The position numbers and the translations under genes are program-made. 64,000 bases of DNA from Riptortus pedestris (Eukaryota > Arthropoda > Insecta > Hemiptera > Alydidae): positions 2,537,001 through 2,601,000 of the forward strand of contig CM032229.1 of NCBI GenBank assembly GCA_019009955.1, written 5' to 3'. Positions 50,940 to 62,355 of this stretch are shown in pieces. Within the stretch, counting starts at the first letter, position 1, and every line of letters starts with the position of its first letter. A model generated the notes under the pieces. That model made no database searches and was not told the origin of the DNA. It worked only from the letters and a program-made list of their open reading frames with translations.

Positions 50940-52425
50940 GTCAGCATATTTGTACATTGCCATCATAAAGTTATACTTTTGTTGTCCACAACAATTAACA
51001 CTGTAAAACACAACATCTATTGGACAGTCAGCTTTGTCATTTAAATGTTGCAGATATTTCAGCACACAGCTCCCAATCTCAATCACGCCTCTTCTTCCTT
51101 GTGTCTTATCCCAAGTGTAACAGTTTACCGTTTTGTCACCCTTCAGTTCAGCAATTGTTAAATTGTCTGCTAGCTTTGAAATGTAGTAGTAGGAAGACGC
51201 CTCCCCCTGCGGACAGGACAGCACTGCCTGAAGGTCGTATACTGCTACGATGGTTGAATCTGTGGTTTTCTTGTCATTCTCCTTTTCCAGTCTGGACAAG
51301 TCCTTTTCTAGAATATGATTCTCATATTCTGTTGTATTTTGTTTCGTGTTTTGGTATATGAGACAAACATCACACTGATCTTTCTTCGGTGTGAAAAACG
51401 AAAGGTTGTATGACTTGAAAATAGCTCTGTACTTGCAGTAGCTGATTCCTGCAAGGTTTGACTCCTTTCTTTCTTTTAGATAATCTCTGTGAAGTTCGGC
51501 GATAGATTTTCCACCATGGATATACTCCCTAGAACTTTGCGATCTGCAGTAATGACTAGGAATTCTGGGAACTTTTTCTATGTGATCCTTTGCGCTCTTC
51601 ACGAGTTCTTTATCCAACTTGTTACCCTTTCCATGCTTGCCTCTCATTTCCAAGCTTAGCACACCTGTGCTTTTGTCTGTTTTTTCAAAGGTTGTACGAA
51701 TAGCTCTGTACGATAGGTCAAAAGTGTTTTTAAAAAATTGTTTGCATACCCGTATTTTTCTCCATCTTTCGTTATCGAATATGATTGATTAGAGCCCCTT
51801 TCCCTTTTACGATTCAACGTAATCCTCTGATACTTGGGAACAACTTCCTGTGTGCTATCTTTTATGAATTCTCTTTGTCTTTGCAAGTCTCCCATTCCCC
51901 AAAACATTGCGAAACTCTCTTGCCGGTAGTTCTCATCAATTTTTTCAGAGCACTTGAGTTTACAGTTGTGGCAAGGAGGCTTCATCCTTCGTTTTTTCAC
52001 TCTTCCTCGGGTTTTAGACTCGTATTCCTCACCGCAGTTTCGCATCTTCTTTGCTAAAGTTCTTTTATTAAATTTACCTCTTTTCCTTTTTCTTGTAACC
52101 GGTTCGTTTGCATTTTCCATTTCAATTCCAGTCACTATTTCATCGCTACATTCACTGTCACTTTCAAAGCCAGAACTTGATATATTATAATCGGGGTCGA
52201 CTTCATCGTCATCAGAATTATGAAATGGGTCTTGGTCTTCCTCATCAGTAGAGTCCGTGTTAATATTGTTGTTGACACTGTAGCTTTCAGTCCCCAATAA
52301 TTGACCCGTAACAATATCGTCGGCCAAACCAGACTTCTGAGCTTCCCGTGCCATTTGTTCTGTTGAAACTTCTACCGGATCTACTGCAGTCATGTGAGTG
52401 ATCGTTGGTGCAGTAACTTCACATT
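50940..52425 (-). pseudogene. transposase-like multi-copy insect protein, large terminal exon (truncated and frameshifted)
   Basis: The exon starts after a splice acceptor (AG at 52426-52427 on the minus strand) and continues in frame from the 52529-52789 exon. Two ORFs cover it: 51656-52393 and 50901-51662. Acidic N-terminal region (STDEEDQDPFHNSDDDEVDP), a basic run (VTRKRKRGKFNKRTL), a Cys pair CHNCKLKCSEKID, FWGMGDLQRQREFIKDS, then after a frameshift near 51715 IPSHYCRSQSSREYIHGGKS, SFFTPKKDQCDVCLIY, VAVYDLQAVLSCPQGEASS and FYSVNCCGQQKYNFMMAMY. The CD.C and NCCGQQK patterns recur in an uncharacterised insect family that may be transposase-derived; this is memory of a pattern, not a search. 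Val stands where relatives may have Asp (YSVN). Cut by the Penelope element near 50940. Confidence 0.6.
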
Positions 52426-52528
52426 CTAAAATTAAAAAAAATATATATATTTATAAGTCACCAATGGTCATGCAAACGACGAACAGTATTGATTTATAGA
52501 TATCAAAATGGCAAAAGCCCGAACTTAC
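52426..52528 (-). other. 103-nt intron (GT-AG)
   Basis: On the minus strand the donor is CTG|GTAAGT at 52528-52523 and the acceptor TTTTAATTTTAG ends at 52426. Phase 1. Removing it keeps the frame open from one exon to the next, which is direct support that this was a spliced gene. Confidence 0.7.
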
Positions 52529-52789
52529 CAGTCGAAGGGGAAGTGTGGTTTTCAGTATTTTTTTGTATAAGGTCACATTCCACCCATTTATCATTAGAGA
52601 GTGGGTGTAGTTCAGTCAAATCAGTCTTGCTAGGAACATTTTTAGTAGTGCTTTCTGTATCCATAAATAATGTTGGAAGCAACGGATCAGGCAGCTTATA
52701 ACAATCTTTTACATCCATTAGCCCTATAGTAACTTCTAATGGAACAATAGTAGTCAGGTCAGCGTTCGTTGATGCAGTAACTTCACATC
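52529..52789 (-). pseudogene. phase-1 symmetric exon of the spliced minus-strand gene
   Basis: 261 nt, bounded by an acceptor (TTTTTTAG before GATGTGAAG) and a donor (CTG|GTAAGT). It reads CEVTASTNADLTTIVPLEVT, then IGLMDVKDCYKLPDPLLP, ESTTKNVPSKTDLTEL and NTENHTSPSTG. It starts with nearly the same sequence as the next exon (CEVTAPTITH), and its end resembles the exon at 56473-56683. Exons of this kind can be duplicated or skipped without frame change. Function unknown. Confidence 0.6.
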
Positions 52790-52812
52790 CTAAAAAATAT
52801 ATTATAGATAAT

Positions 52813-54955
52813 ACTAGCTAAGGTACCCGGCGATGCCCGGAAAATCATTGTTAACTTACTAATGATGGTATTTTGATAGCAAGACTTCAATGTGTACAAT
52901 TACACTTCCATCCAAGACGTAATGGTTTTCCGAAATAGCCAACCCTGAAGGGTAACTTCAGGGGATTGATATAATAGAAATTTTAGTTTTGAAGAATAAA
53001 TGAAAATATGTTCCTAATCTATCCCTTTACACTTTTTGAATCACCTTTTTTCAATACTCGTAATTCAAACCATAATCATAGGTAGCATTTATTACAATTA
53101 AATATCATCTATAATGAACATATTTCCTTTCAAAAGCCAATCCGAGCTCATATAATATAAGGCAAAGTTTTTGCACGTAAGATTATATTTGTAATAGCGA
53201 ATCACACTGGAAACTACTTTCAGTAATGCCAGACGGGAAATTAGTAAACTCAATTATCTAGTAAGGCTCCATTCATCTTCCGCTCCCGCATGAGACTTCT
53301 CAAAATTCTTCTACTTAAATTATTGATTCAAAACATTATTTTAATAATTTATCTACTGGATGGAATTAAATAATAGAGGTACCCTGAAAATATCATATCA
53401 TATACGCATATTGTTTAAACGCATATTGTTTTTTGTCATAATGACATTACCATTAACGTTTAATTATTATGATAGCACATATTTGTTTCAATAACATCAA
53501 GGTACATTATACAAATTAAATAATGGAAATGCTCTTATAGTTTATATTTCTATCGGAAATAAATAACGAAGCTATTTTCTAGGAAAAATAAATAAATGAG
53601 GAGGGGGTGACGAAGATTTATTCCTCACTAATCCGAATCATACTTTGAACTATCATATAAGACGAAAACATAACATCATTTGTCATAGTATTCATTTATT
53701 AAAACCCAAATAGAATATAGTTAGAAAAAAACAAATAGAAAATAGAAAAACCGAGTTTTTCATTTCAGCCTCTCTTATAATCCCCACTCCCCTTTGAACC
53801 TAAAATTTTTAATATAGCTTATAATCATGGAAGAATTAATGCTAATTCACACACCGAGTTTTGCTAAGTTCGGTTCAATCGTTAGTGCCCAACAAAATTG
53901 TTGGCTCCCGCTTTAGATTTTAGTGTATATCTCGTTTATACTTTTCTATACGACAAAAATAAATAAAACAAAAGTTACTTTAAATAGAAAAATAAACTAC
54001 TTTTGTTATGTTCATATTTGCCGAAAAAGCAATAGGAAACGAAATATCGCTATTTTTAAATTCAGGCCTCCCTTATAACCCCCACTCCTGCTCGTCCCTA
54101 GAAATATTAGTATGGCTTATTATAATGAAAGCGTTAGTACTAATTCACATACAGAGTTTGGTTTAATTCGGTTTAGTCTTTAGAGCCAAATAAAATTGTG
54201 GACTCCCGCTTTAGTTTACAGCGTATAACTCATTTATGCTTCCGTATACGGCAAAAGTGCATATAACAAAAGTTACTCTAAATAACAAAATAAACAACTT
54301 TGGTTATGTGAATATTTGCTGAGAAAGCAATAGGAAACGAAATATCGCTATTTTTAATTTCAGGCCTTCCTTATAACCCCCACTCCAGCCCGTCCCTAGA
54401 AATATTAGTATGGCTTATTATAATGAAGGCGTTAGTACTAATTTACATACCGAGTTTGGTTTAATTCGGTTTAGTCTTTAGTGCCAAATAAAATTGTGGA
54501 CTCCCGCTTTAGTTTATAGCGTATAACTCATTTATGCTTCCGTATACGTCAAAAGTGCATATAACAAAAGTTACTTTAAATTACAAAATAAACAACTTTT
54601 GTTATGTGCATATTTGCTGAAAAAGCAATAGGAATCGAAATATCGCTATTTTTAATTTCAGGCCTCCCTTATAACCCCCACTCCTGTTCGTCTTAGAGAA
54701 TATTAATATAGCCTAAAGTCTAAGTTGGGCTAGTAGTAATATACATACCAAGTTTCATAAAATTCGGTTCAGCCGTTTATGCATGAAAAGGTAACAAACA
54801 AACAAACAAACAAACAAACAAACAAATAAACAAACAAACAGACACGAAAGAAACAAAATGCAGTTATGGTGCCTATGACATGTGAAACGAAATGTTATCG
54901 TGAAATTTCGCGAAAAAAATCAATGTACAGACAGAGGTTACAATTTTATATATAT
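52813..54955 (+). repeat. family-B repeat, copy 1 (full length, three internal 298-bp units)
   Basis: Head ACTAGCTAAGGTACCCGGCG, then a unique part, then three tandem ~298-bp units (AACAAAAGTTACT starts at 53966, 54265 and 54562), the GTTCAGCCGTTTATG block, a run of AAACA (54798-54840), and the tail ending GTTACAATTTTATATATA. Inserted in an intron of the minus-strand gene. Confidence 0.85.
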
Positions 54956-56332
54956 ACTAGCTAAGGTACCCGGCTTCGCCCGGGAATTCATTTGAGCCGG
55001 GATGATAATGGTATTTTTTCGGCAAGACTTTACTTTGCACAATATTTTGATAATTACCCGTTTCAGTGTTCAAGGCTAGTATCCGTGGTTGGTTTGGGAT
55101 AAAAAATGAAATATCCCGAATTTTTATCAGGCCTCCCTTATAATCCCCACCCCCGTTATAACCTAAACATTTTAATATAGCTTATAACAATGTAAGAATT
55201 AATGCTAATTTATATATTCCAAGTTTTGTTGGAATCGGTTCAACCGTTGGTATCAAATAAAATAGTTGACTCCCGCTTTAGCTTTTAGTATATATCTCGT
55301 TTATAATTTGTTATGCAACAAAAGTGAATATAACAAAAGTTACTTTAAATAACAAACTAAACAACTTTTGTCATGTGCATATTTGCAGAAAAACCAATAG
55401 AAAACGAAATACCGCTCTTTTTATATATATCCCTCCCTTACAACCCCCACTCCTGCACGTTCCTACAAATGTTAGTATGACTTGTGATAATGAAGGCGTT
55501 AGTGCTAATACAAATACCGAGTTTTATTGATTTCGGTTGAGTCTCTTGTGTGCCAAATAAAATTGTTGGCTCCCGCTATCATTTTTAGCGTATAACGCAT
55601 TTATATTTCGGTATACGACGAAAGTGTGTATGACAAAAGTTAATCTAAATAACAAAATAAACAGCTTTTGATATGTGCATTTTTGCCGAATAACCAATAG
55701 GAAACGGAATATCACCATTTTTAATTTCAGGCCTCCCTTATAACCCCCACTCCTGCCCGTCCCTAGAAATGTTGGTACGGCTTATTATAATGAAGGCGTT
55801 ACTGCTAATACACATACCGAATTTTAATTAGTTCGGTTGAGTCTCTTGTGTCAAATAAAATTGTTTACTTCCGCTATAGGTTTTAGCGTATATCTCGTTT
55901 ATAATTCGGTATGCAAAAAAAGTGTATATAACAAAAGTTACTCTAAATTACAAAATAATCAACTTTTGTTATGTGCATATTTGCTGAAAAAGCAATAGGA
56001 AACGAAATATCGCTATTTTTATTTTCAGGCCTCCCTTATAACCCCCACTCCTGTTCGACTTAGAGAATATTAATATAGCCTAAAGTCTAAGTTGGGCTAG
56101 TAGTAATATACATACCAAGTTTCATAAAATTCGGTTCAGCCGTTTATGCGTGAAAACGTAACAAACAAACAAACAAATAAACAAACATACAAACAAATAA
56201 ACAAACAAACAGACACGAAAGAAACAAAATGCAGTTATGGTGCCTATGACATGTGAAACGAAAAGTTATCGTGAAATTTCGCGAAAAAAATCAATGTACA
56301 GACAGAGGTTACAATTTTATATATATATATAA
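54956..56332 (+). repeat. family-B repeat, copy 2
   Basis: Begins ACTAGCTAAGGTACCCGGCT directly within the TA tail of copy 1. Internal units at 55333, 55632 and 55930 again have a ~298-bp period. Ends in a TA tail near 56332. No ORF beyond noise. Confidence 0.85.
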
Positions 56333-56472
56333 TTATTATATTATGGGGAAAAGTTTGAAAATTATGATCTATGAGGGAGTGATATCTTCCTATATGCTAG
56401 TATTGACTACACCAATGCTTATGCAAGTGACCAACAATATTGATTTATTTAAATCAAATGACAAAACCTAAT
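56333..56472. other. intron remnant homologous to 52430-52528
   Basis: It resembles the intron downstream of the 52529 exon (shared ATTGATTTAT and CACCAATG blocks), showing that exon plus flanking intron were duplicated. Confidence 0.55.
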
Positions 56473-56683
56473 CTAAACAGCAGGAGGGGATACGTGGTTT
56501 TCAGTCTCTAATTGTATATCAGTCTTGCTAGTTTCAGGAACATCTTCAGGACTGCGTTCTAAATTGACTCGTGTCGGAGGCAAAGCATATGTCGCAATCA
56601 CTTGCCACCGCCTTTCATTTTTTGCCGCAAGTTTTAATATCAAAGCTGTACGTTTTTTCCTTGAACAAACAACAATAAGTAAT
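56473..56683 (-). pseudogene. duplicated exon with lost splice donor
   Basis: Acceptor TTTTTCCTCAG ends at 56684. The frame reads LLIVVCSRKKRTALILKLAA, then VIATYALPPTRVNLERSPED and VPETSKTDIQLETENHVSPP, resembling the 3' part of the 52529 exon. Where that exon has CTG|GTAAGT this one has CTGTTTAGATT, giving a stop (56473-56475), so the donor is lost. Confidence 0.5.
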
Positions 56684-57073
56684 CTGAGGAAAAATATTGA
56701 AGCTCTGTGGTAATTAGTTTAAGTATTTACGTACAAGGGTCAATTCTGAGCCTTGTAAGCCGTAAAACATCTTGCATAACGATACTTAAGGATAACATAA
56801 ACAGGCATATCTTCAAAAACATCACATGAAACTTTGTTTTGATACAATTCAAACAGAATTATTGAAACATATTTCTGTTTTAATTAACATTTTGCTTTAT
56901 TCGCCGGGTGAAAATTTACCCGGAACCCAACGTTTTGGCAAATATGCCGGTTTGTTTTAGTTGAGCCTGTTAGAAACGCATTAATGTTGAGTGCAAACCG
57001 GATTATCTGCCAATAAGTCATATCTGGGTAATAATAAAAATGTACTATTGTGAGATAATTCAGTTTTACTTAC
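56684..57073. other. probable intron, AT-rich
   Basis: It lies between the donor at 57073 and the acceptor at 56684 on the minus strand. It contains ATGCCGGTTTG (56949) and GCAAACCGGATTATCTGCC (56994), related to 57300-57320. No gene seen. Confidence 0.4.
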
Positions 57074-57285
57074 ATGATGGACGTCTTTCCTCCTTGAAGG
57101 TTTTGAAGCGACTGGCGTATTGCGACATAGATCTGTCTTCTGATAAACAAAATGGCTATTTCCACGTAAATGCATACCGGCCCAACGCCATCTGACGGAT
57201 TTTTTTCAACTATACAAAATGCCGGTTCGACATAAAAATAGACAGGAAAAAAAGACATTTTTTGACACCAACAACTCAAAAACAC
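57074..57285 (-). pseudogene. upstream exon candidate of the minus-strand gene
   Basis: Two frames are open (57070-57285 and 56981-57175). The strong point is a consensus donor, CATCAT|GTAAGT at 57073, in line with the exon at 56683. In the phase compatible with that exon it reads IYVAIRQSLQNLQGGKTSI. The start is uncertain. Confidence 0.35.
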
Positions 57286-57374
57286 AATTTTTGCAGATAT
57301 GCCGGTTTGATTTGACAGCGATGATATGTGCTCGGATTGGTTCTTGACAGGAAATAGGTTTCATTTTAGATGGT

Positions 57375-58842
57375 ACTAGCTAAGGTACCCGGCTTCGTTC
57401 GGGAAATCATTAGAGGCTGAATATTGAGGGTATTTTTATAGCAAGGCTTCAATGTGTACCTTTATACTTCCTGTCTGGGCGTATCCCAATCAATCCCTCT
57501 CTACTGTTTGACACGCCGTGAATAATTCAAGTCATATTTTCTGTCAAACCCACTCCGAGCACACATAGTTTAGAAATACTCGGTTATAAGTAGAAAGAAA
57601 TTCCAATAGTGCCAGCATTTAACAGGAAATAAGTTAATACAATTAACTGTGTAGGCGGGGCTCTGTGCGACCTTCCGCTTGAGATTTATAACCTCACTAA
57701 TACGAATTATTCATAGAACTACTATGTACGTCGAAAAACAACATTATTACGCCTATAACAAATAAACATTAATTAGACTTAATACAATTGGTTACCACCG
57801 CTATAGTTTTAGCGAATACCTCGTTTATACTTTGTTAAACGACAAAAGTGGATACATCAAAAGTTATTCTAAATAACAAATAAAAACCTTCTGTAATGTG
57901 CATGAGATAACAGGCTTATCGGATAACTCCCCCCCCCCTGTGTCATCCACAGAAATGTTAACATAGCTTATTTTCATGGAGGAGAGGATGCTGAGTCACA
58001 TACCGATTTTGTTTAATTCGGTTGTTTTTTGCGCCCAATAAATTGTTGACTTCGGCTATAGGTTTTAGCGTATATCTCGTTCATACTTCAGGATACGAAA
58101 AAAGTATGTATAATAAAAGCTACTTTCAATAACACAACAAGCAACGTATGTTACGTGCATCCGTTGAAAAACCAATGGGGAACGGAATATCGCAATTTTT
58201 CATTTCAGGCCTGCCTTATAACCCCCACTCCCGTTTGACCCTATAAATTTTAATATAGCTTATAATCATGGATGAATTAATGCTAATTTACATACCGAGT
58301 TTTGTTAAATTCGGTTCAACCTTTAGTGCCCAATAAAATTGTTGGCTTCCGCTTCAGATTTGGGTGACTACCTCGTTTATACTATGTTATAAAACAAAAT
58401 TGAATATAACAAAAGTTATTCTAAGTAACAAAATAAACAACTTTTGTTAAATGCATATTTTCGGAAAAACCAATAGGAAACGAAATATCGCTATTTTTAA
58501 TTTCAGGCCTCCTTACAACCCCCACTCCTGCCCGTCCCTAGAAAAGTTGGTATGGCTTGTTATAATGAAGGTGTAAATGCTAATACACCTACCGAGTTTT
58601 ATTTAGTTCCGTTGATTCTGTTCGTCTCAGAGAATATTAGTATAGCCAAAGTTTAAGTTGGGCTAGTTGTAATATTCATACCAACTTTCATAAAATTCGG
58701 TTCAGCCGTTTATACGTGAAAAGGTAACAAACAAACAAACATACACGAAAGAAACAAAATGCAGTTATGGTGTCTATGACGTGTGAAACGAAAAGTTATC
58801 GTGAAATTTCGCGAAAAAATTAATGTACAGATAGAGCTTACA

Positions 58843-58846
<4 letters not shown>
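57375..58846 (+). repeat. family-B repeat, copy 3
   Basis: Head ACTAGCTAAGGTACCCGG, diverged internal units (AACAAAAGTTATTCT at ~58410), the GGTTCAGCCGTTTATACGTG block, a short AACAAACA run and the GTTATCGTGAAATTTCGCG tail, followed by a long TA run. Confidence 0.8.

Positions 58847-58926
<80 letters not shown>
58847..58926. repeat. (TA)n followed by (GA)n microsatellite
   Basis: About 26 TA dinucleotides then about 14 GA dinucleotides, at the end of family-B copy 3. Confidence 0.95.
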
Positions 58927-58930
<4 letters not shown>

Positions 58931-58954
58931 TTTAATAGTAATAATGCTATCCAT

Positions 58955-59204
58955 GATTTTGGTTTGAAGTATTCAAAAAGGTGAGCCAAAAAGTTGAGAG
59001 GGATAGATTAGGTATACATTTTTCTTCAAAACTAAGATTTCTATTCTACCACTCCCCAATAGATACCCTATAGAATTGGCAATTTCGGAAAAACAATACG
59101 TCGTGGAGGGAAGTATAATTGTACACTTCAAGTCTTCATATAAAAATACCATCATTAGTCAGTCAACAATGATTTCCCGGGCATCGCCGGGTACCTTAGC
59201 TATT
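58955..59204 (-). repeat. family-B repeat, inverted 5' fragment
   Basis: The reverse complement of its right end (AGCTAAGGTACCCGGCGATG) matches the head of copy 1 (52813), and it continues co-linearly for about 250 bases. Copies 3 and this fragment are thus tail to tail. Confidence 0.8.
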
Positions 59205-59215
59205 AATGGTGGGTG

Positions 59216-61190
59216 GTATTATTGTGATTCTTGAAGGAACTGGTGATTTTATTGAGGAAGAGTATTAGGTAATAGTGGGTGGTAATGTGATGATTGTTAG
59301 ACGAACTAATGACTTGGTAGAGTATGAGGATTAGGTACTGGCTGGAGGTAATTTGGTGATTCTTGGAGGAACTAGTAGTTTGGTAGAAGAAGAGGATTAA
59401 GTACTGGAGGGATGTAATATGATTTTTGGAGGAACTAGTTCTTTAGTACAAGAAGAGGATTAATGTGGTGGTAAACCTATGTTCGTTTGTTAAGGTTATG
59501 TTAAACAGATGTTCGCTTAACATATATAAGGCTGTTAATAAATGTTTCACGTTGAGACAGCACGTGTTGTTCCTTATTCTAAAATGAGGTACTAGAGGGA
59601 TGTAATATGATGATTCTTGGAGGAACTTGCAATTAGATCATGAAAAAGTACTAGGTAATGCTGGGTGGTAATATGGTGGTTCTTGATGGCACTGATGATT
59701 AGGTAGAGGAAAAGCATTAGGTTATGGGGTGTTACTTAGAGAAACTGGTGAATCGGTAGAGGAAAAGCATTAGGTAATCCTGGGTGATAATGTGGTGATA
59801 ATTAAAGGAACTGATGATCACTCGTGATTAGATAGAGAAAGAAGATTAGCCTATGCTGGGAGGCAATATGGTGATACAGGAAGAGCATTAGTGGGTCAAG
59901 AGTATTAGTGGTGGGTGGTAATATAGTGATTCTTGAAGGAACTGGTGACTAGGTAGAGGATGAGGATTAGGCAATGGCGGTTGGTAATATGAATATATAT
60001 AGATCAACTGGTGATTTGGTAGAGGAAGAGGATTAGGCAATGGCAGTTGGTAATATGAATATATATAGATCAACTTGTGATTTGGTAGAGGAAGAGGATT
60101 AGGCAATGCCAGTTGGTAATATAGTGATTCTTGAAGGAACTGGTGACTAGGTAGAGGATGAGGATTAGGCAATGGCGGTTGGTAATATGAATATATATAG
60201 ATCAACTGGTGATTTGGTAGAGGAAGAGGATTAGGCAATGGCAGTTGGTAATATAATGATTCTTGAAGGAACTGGTGACTAGGTAGAGGATGAGGATTAG
60301 GCAATGGCAGTTGGTAATATGGTTATATCTAGATCAACTGGTGATTTGGTAGAGGAAGAGGATTAGGCAATGCCAGTTGGTAATATAGTGATTCTTGAAG
60401 GAACTGGTGACTAGGTAGAGGATGAGGATTAGGCAATGGCAGTTGGTAATATAATGATTCTTGAAGGAACTGGTGACTAGGTAGAGGATGAGGATTAGGC
60501 TACGGCGGTTGGTAATATGGTTATATCTAGATCAACTGGTGATTTGGTAGAGGAAGAGGATTAGGCAATGGCAGTTGGTAATATAGTGATTCTTGAAGGA
60601 ACTGGTGACTAGGTAGAGGATGAGGATTAGGCAATGGCAGTTGGTAATATGGTTATATCTAGATCAACTGGTGATTTGGTAGAGGATGAGGATTAGGCAA
60701 TGGCAGTTGGTAATATAATGATTCTTGAAGGAACTGGTGACTAGGTAGAGGATGAGGATTAGGCAATGGCAGTTGGTAATATAGTGATTCTTGGAGGAAC
60801 TGGTGACTAGGTAGAGGATGAGGATTAGGCAATGGCAGTTGGTAATATGGTTATATCTAGATCAACTGGTAATTTGGTAGAGGAAGAGGATTAGGCAATG
60901 GCAGTTGGTAATATGGTTATATCTAGATCAACTGGTAATTTGGTAGAGGAAGAGGATTAGGCAATGGCGGTTGGTAATATGGTTATATCTAGATCAACTG
61001 GTAATTTGGTAGAGGAAGAGGATTAGGCAATGGCGGTTGGTAATATGGTTATATCTAGATCAACTGGTGACGAGGTAGAGGATGAGGATTAGGCTACGGC
61101 GGTTGGTAATATGGTTATATCTAGATGAACTGGTAATTTGGTAGAGGAAGAGAATTTGGGATCGGTGGGAGATAATATGGCAATTCTTTG
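59216..61190. repeat. 66-bp minisatellite with degenerate left flank
   Basis: Exact period 66 in the core (GATTAGGCAATGGC at 59965, 60031, 60097 and onward). Two unit types alternate: one with GTGATTCTTGAAGGAACTGG and one with ATATATAGATCAACTGGTGA. The flank at 59216-59900 holds diverged units, with a foreign block at 59461-59590. The minus-strand ORF at 59888-60304 (22-residue periodic, NPLPLPNHQLIYIYS) is open only because no stop occurs in those units; others contain stops. Confidence 0.9.
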
Positions 61191-61714
61191 AGAATATGTT
61201 TATTTCTAAATCAGCAAACTGTGTAGGGAAATTAATTAAATTTGCATTTTCTTATGCATTTTACTAATGAAAATAAAGTACTGCTTCCATTTGGTTTCCT
61301 TTATATCTTTTTTATATATAAAGTTTGTATTTTATTTGATTAATTTTGTGTTACTTAAATAAAGTTCTATAGAATAATTGTCCTACTTATCCTTTATTTC
61401 GAGATAGTGACCTTTCTTGAAGTCATCTCCCAAGTTTTTCTCTGCAAGATCAACCAGTAGTTTATAGGGCTTGACACAGTTCCTTAAATTCCCAGGCTTT
61501 TGGATTAAATTCAAACAAAATAGTAAAATAAATAAAATAAGCTTATCTCATTGATTTTAATATGCAGAGTCCTCTGTTAGTCAATAAATAATAATTAGCC
61601 AAAAAAAAAGAAAAAAAAATTATCTATTGAATGGAAAAACTTAACACCTTTATTTATATTTTTCAGTTTTATATCAAATGAATTGTAAAGTTTATATTGA
61701 TGTTTTGCTGCTAG
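61191..61714. other. AT-rich spacer, no gene seen
   Basis: No ORF and no recognised repeat. If the following exon is real, this is its upstream intron: the sequence TTGATGTTTTGCTGCTAG at 61697-61714 is a fair splice acceptor. Confidence 0.45.
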
Positions 61715-61877
61715 GCCAGTTTTGAAGCCGCTGAAGAAAGTGCTGCAAGCGAAGCCCCCACCGAAGCCTGCTCCTAAACCGCCAACTGTTCCAAAGCCTT
61801 TCAATTTCACTGACGTCAACAAGTTCAGAACGTCCGTCACGCAGGGGCTGCGTAAACTAAGCAGATTTCCCATGTGA
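61715..61877 (+). CDS. candidate terminal exon, Pro/Lys-rich with SVTQGLRKL C-terminus
   Basis: After an AG acceptor (61713-61714) the frame reads PVLKPLKKVLQAKPPPKPAP, KPPTVPKPFNFTDVNKFR and TSVTQGLRKLSRFPM to a TGA at 61875-61877. The composition (KP repeats) and clean stop look like coding DNA. The last 13 residues match those on the minus strand at 46793-46833 almost exactly, while the upstream parts differ. Upstream exons would be on the plus strand in 59-61.7 kb, but none was found; they may be further left. Function unknown. It could equally be a pseudo-exon spread by family-C repeats. Confidence 0.4.
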
Positions 61878-62230
61878 TTTTACAATAGAGAAATCTGTCT
61901 ACTAATAACCACAGTAGTAGTAAGGATGGCAGTAAATACGAAAATGGCCGTCCTAGCTCCCGGCGGAAAGTCCCGAACATCCTGCGACCATACACACAAT
62001 ACAAATGAAAATATCTTGGTTAATATTCAAAATACAGAATAAATGTATAGAACAAAATTTACAGTAAATTTAATTTGCAACACGATATATTCTTTACAAT
62101 TTTTTGACGCATAATAACGGATATATTCTAATTTACAAAAATCCCCCCTCTAAACCACCCCCCTCCTACTGGTCCGATTTCAGCCATTAACGAAGTTGAT
62201 CTTTCTTTTTACATAAAACGATTAAATTTC
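61878..62230 (+). repeat. family-C repeat, copy 2
   Basis: It follows the stop of the 61.7-kb exon just as copy 1 follows its exon at 46.8 kb (same ATTTTACAATAGAGA start, then AAATATCTTGGTTAATATTC). Its orientation is opposite to copy 3 (63700-63960). Confidence 0.75.
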
Positions 62231-62306
62231 GAGTTTGGTAACGATCAAACAAAAATTGCGACAGCTAGAGCGTTAACAGACAAATATATATACATACGAG
62301 GTATCG

Positions 62307-62309
<3 letters not shown>

Positions 62310-62353
<44 letters not shown>
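62310..62353. repeat. (TA)n microsatellite
   Basis: About 22 TA dinucleotides immediately before a family-B head (62354), which suggests TA tracts are the insertion target. Confidence 0.9.

Positions 62354-62355
<2 letters not shown>

Noticed and set aside
54600..54960. tRNA-derived SINE head in family B
   Set aside because: No A-box and B-box pair at convincing spacing was found near the ACTAGCTAAGG head; origin left open.
58774..58989. 71-codon ORF
   Set aside because: Its Leu/Ser and Tyr/Ile runs are translations of the GA and TA microsatellites.
59888..60304. 138-codon Pro-rich periodic ORF
   Set aside because: A by-product of the 66-bp repeat. Type B units elsewhere in the array contain stops in the same frame.
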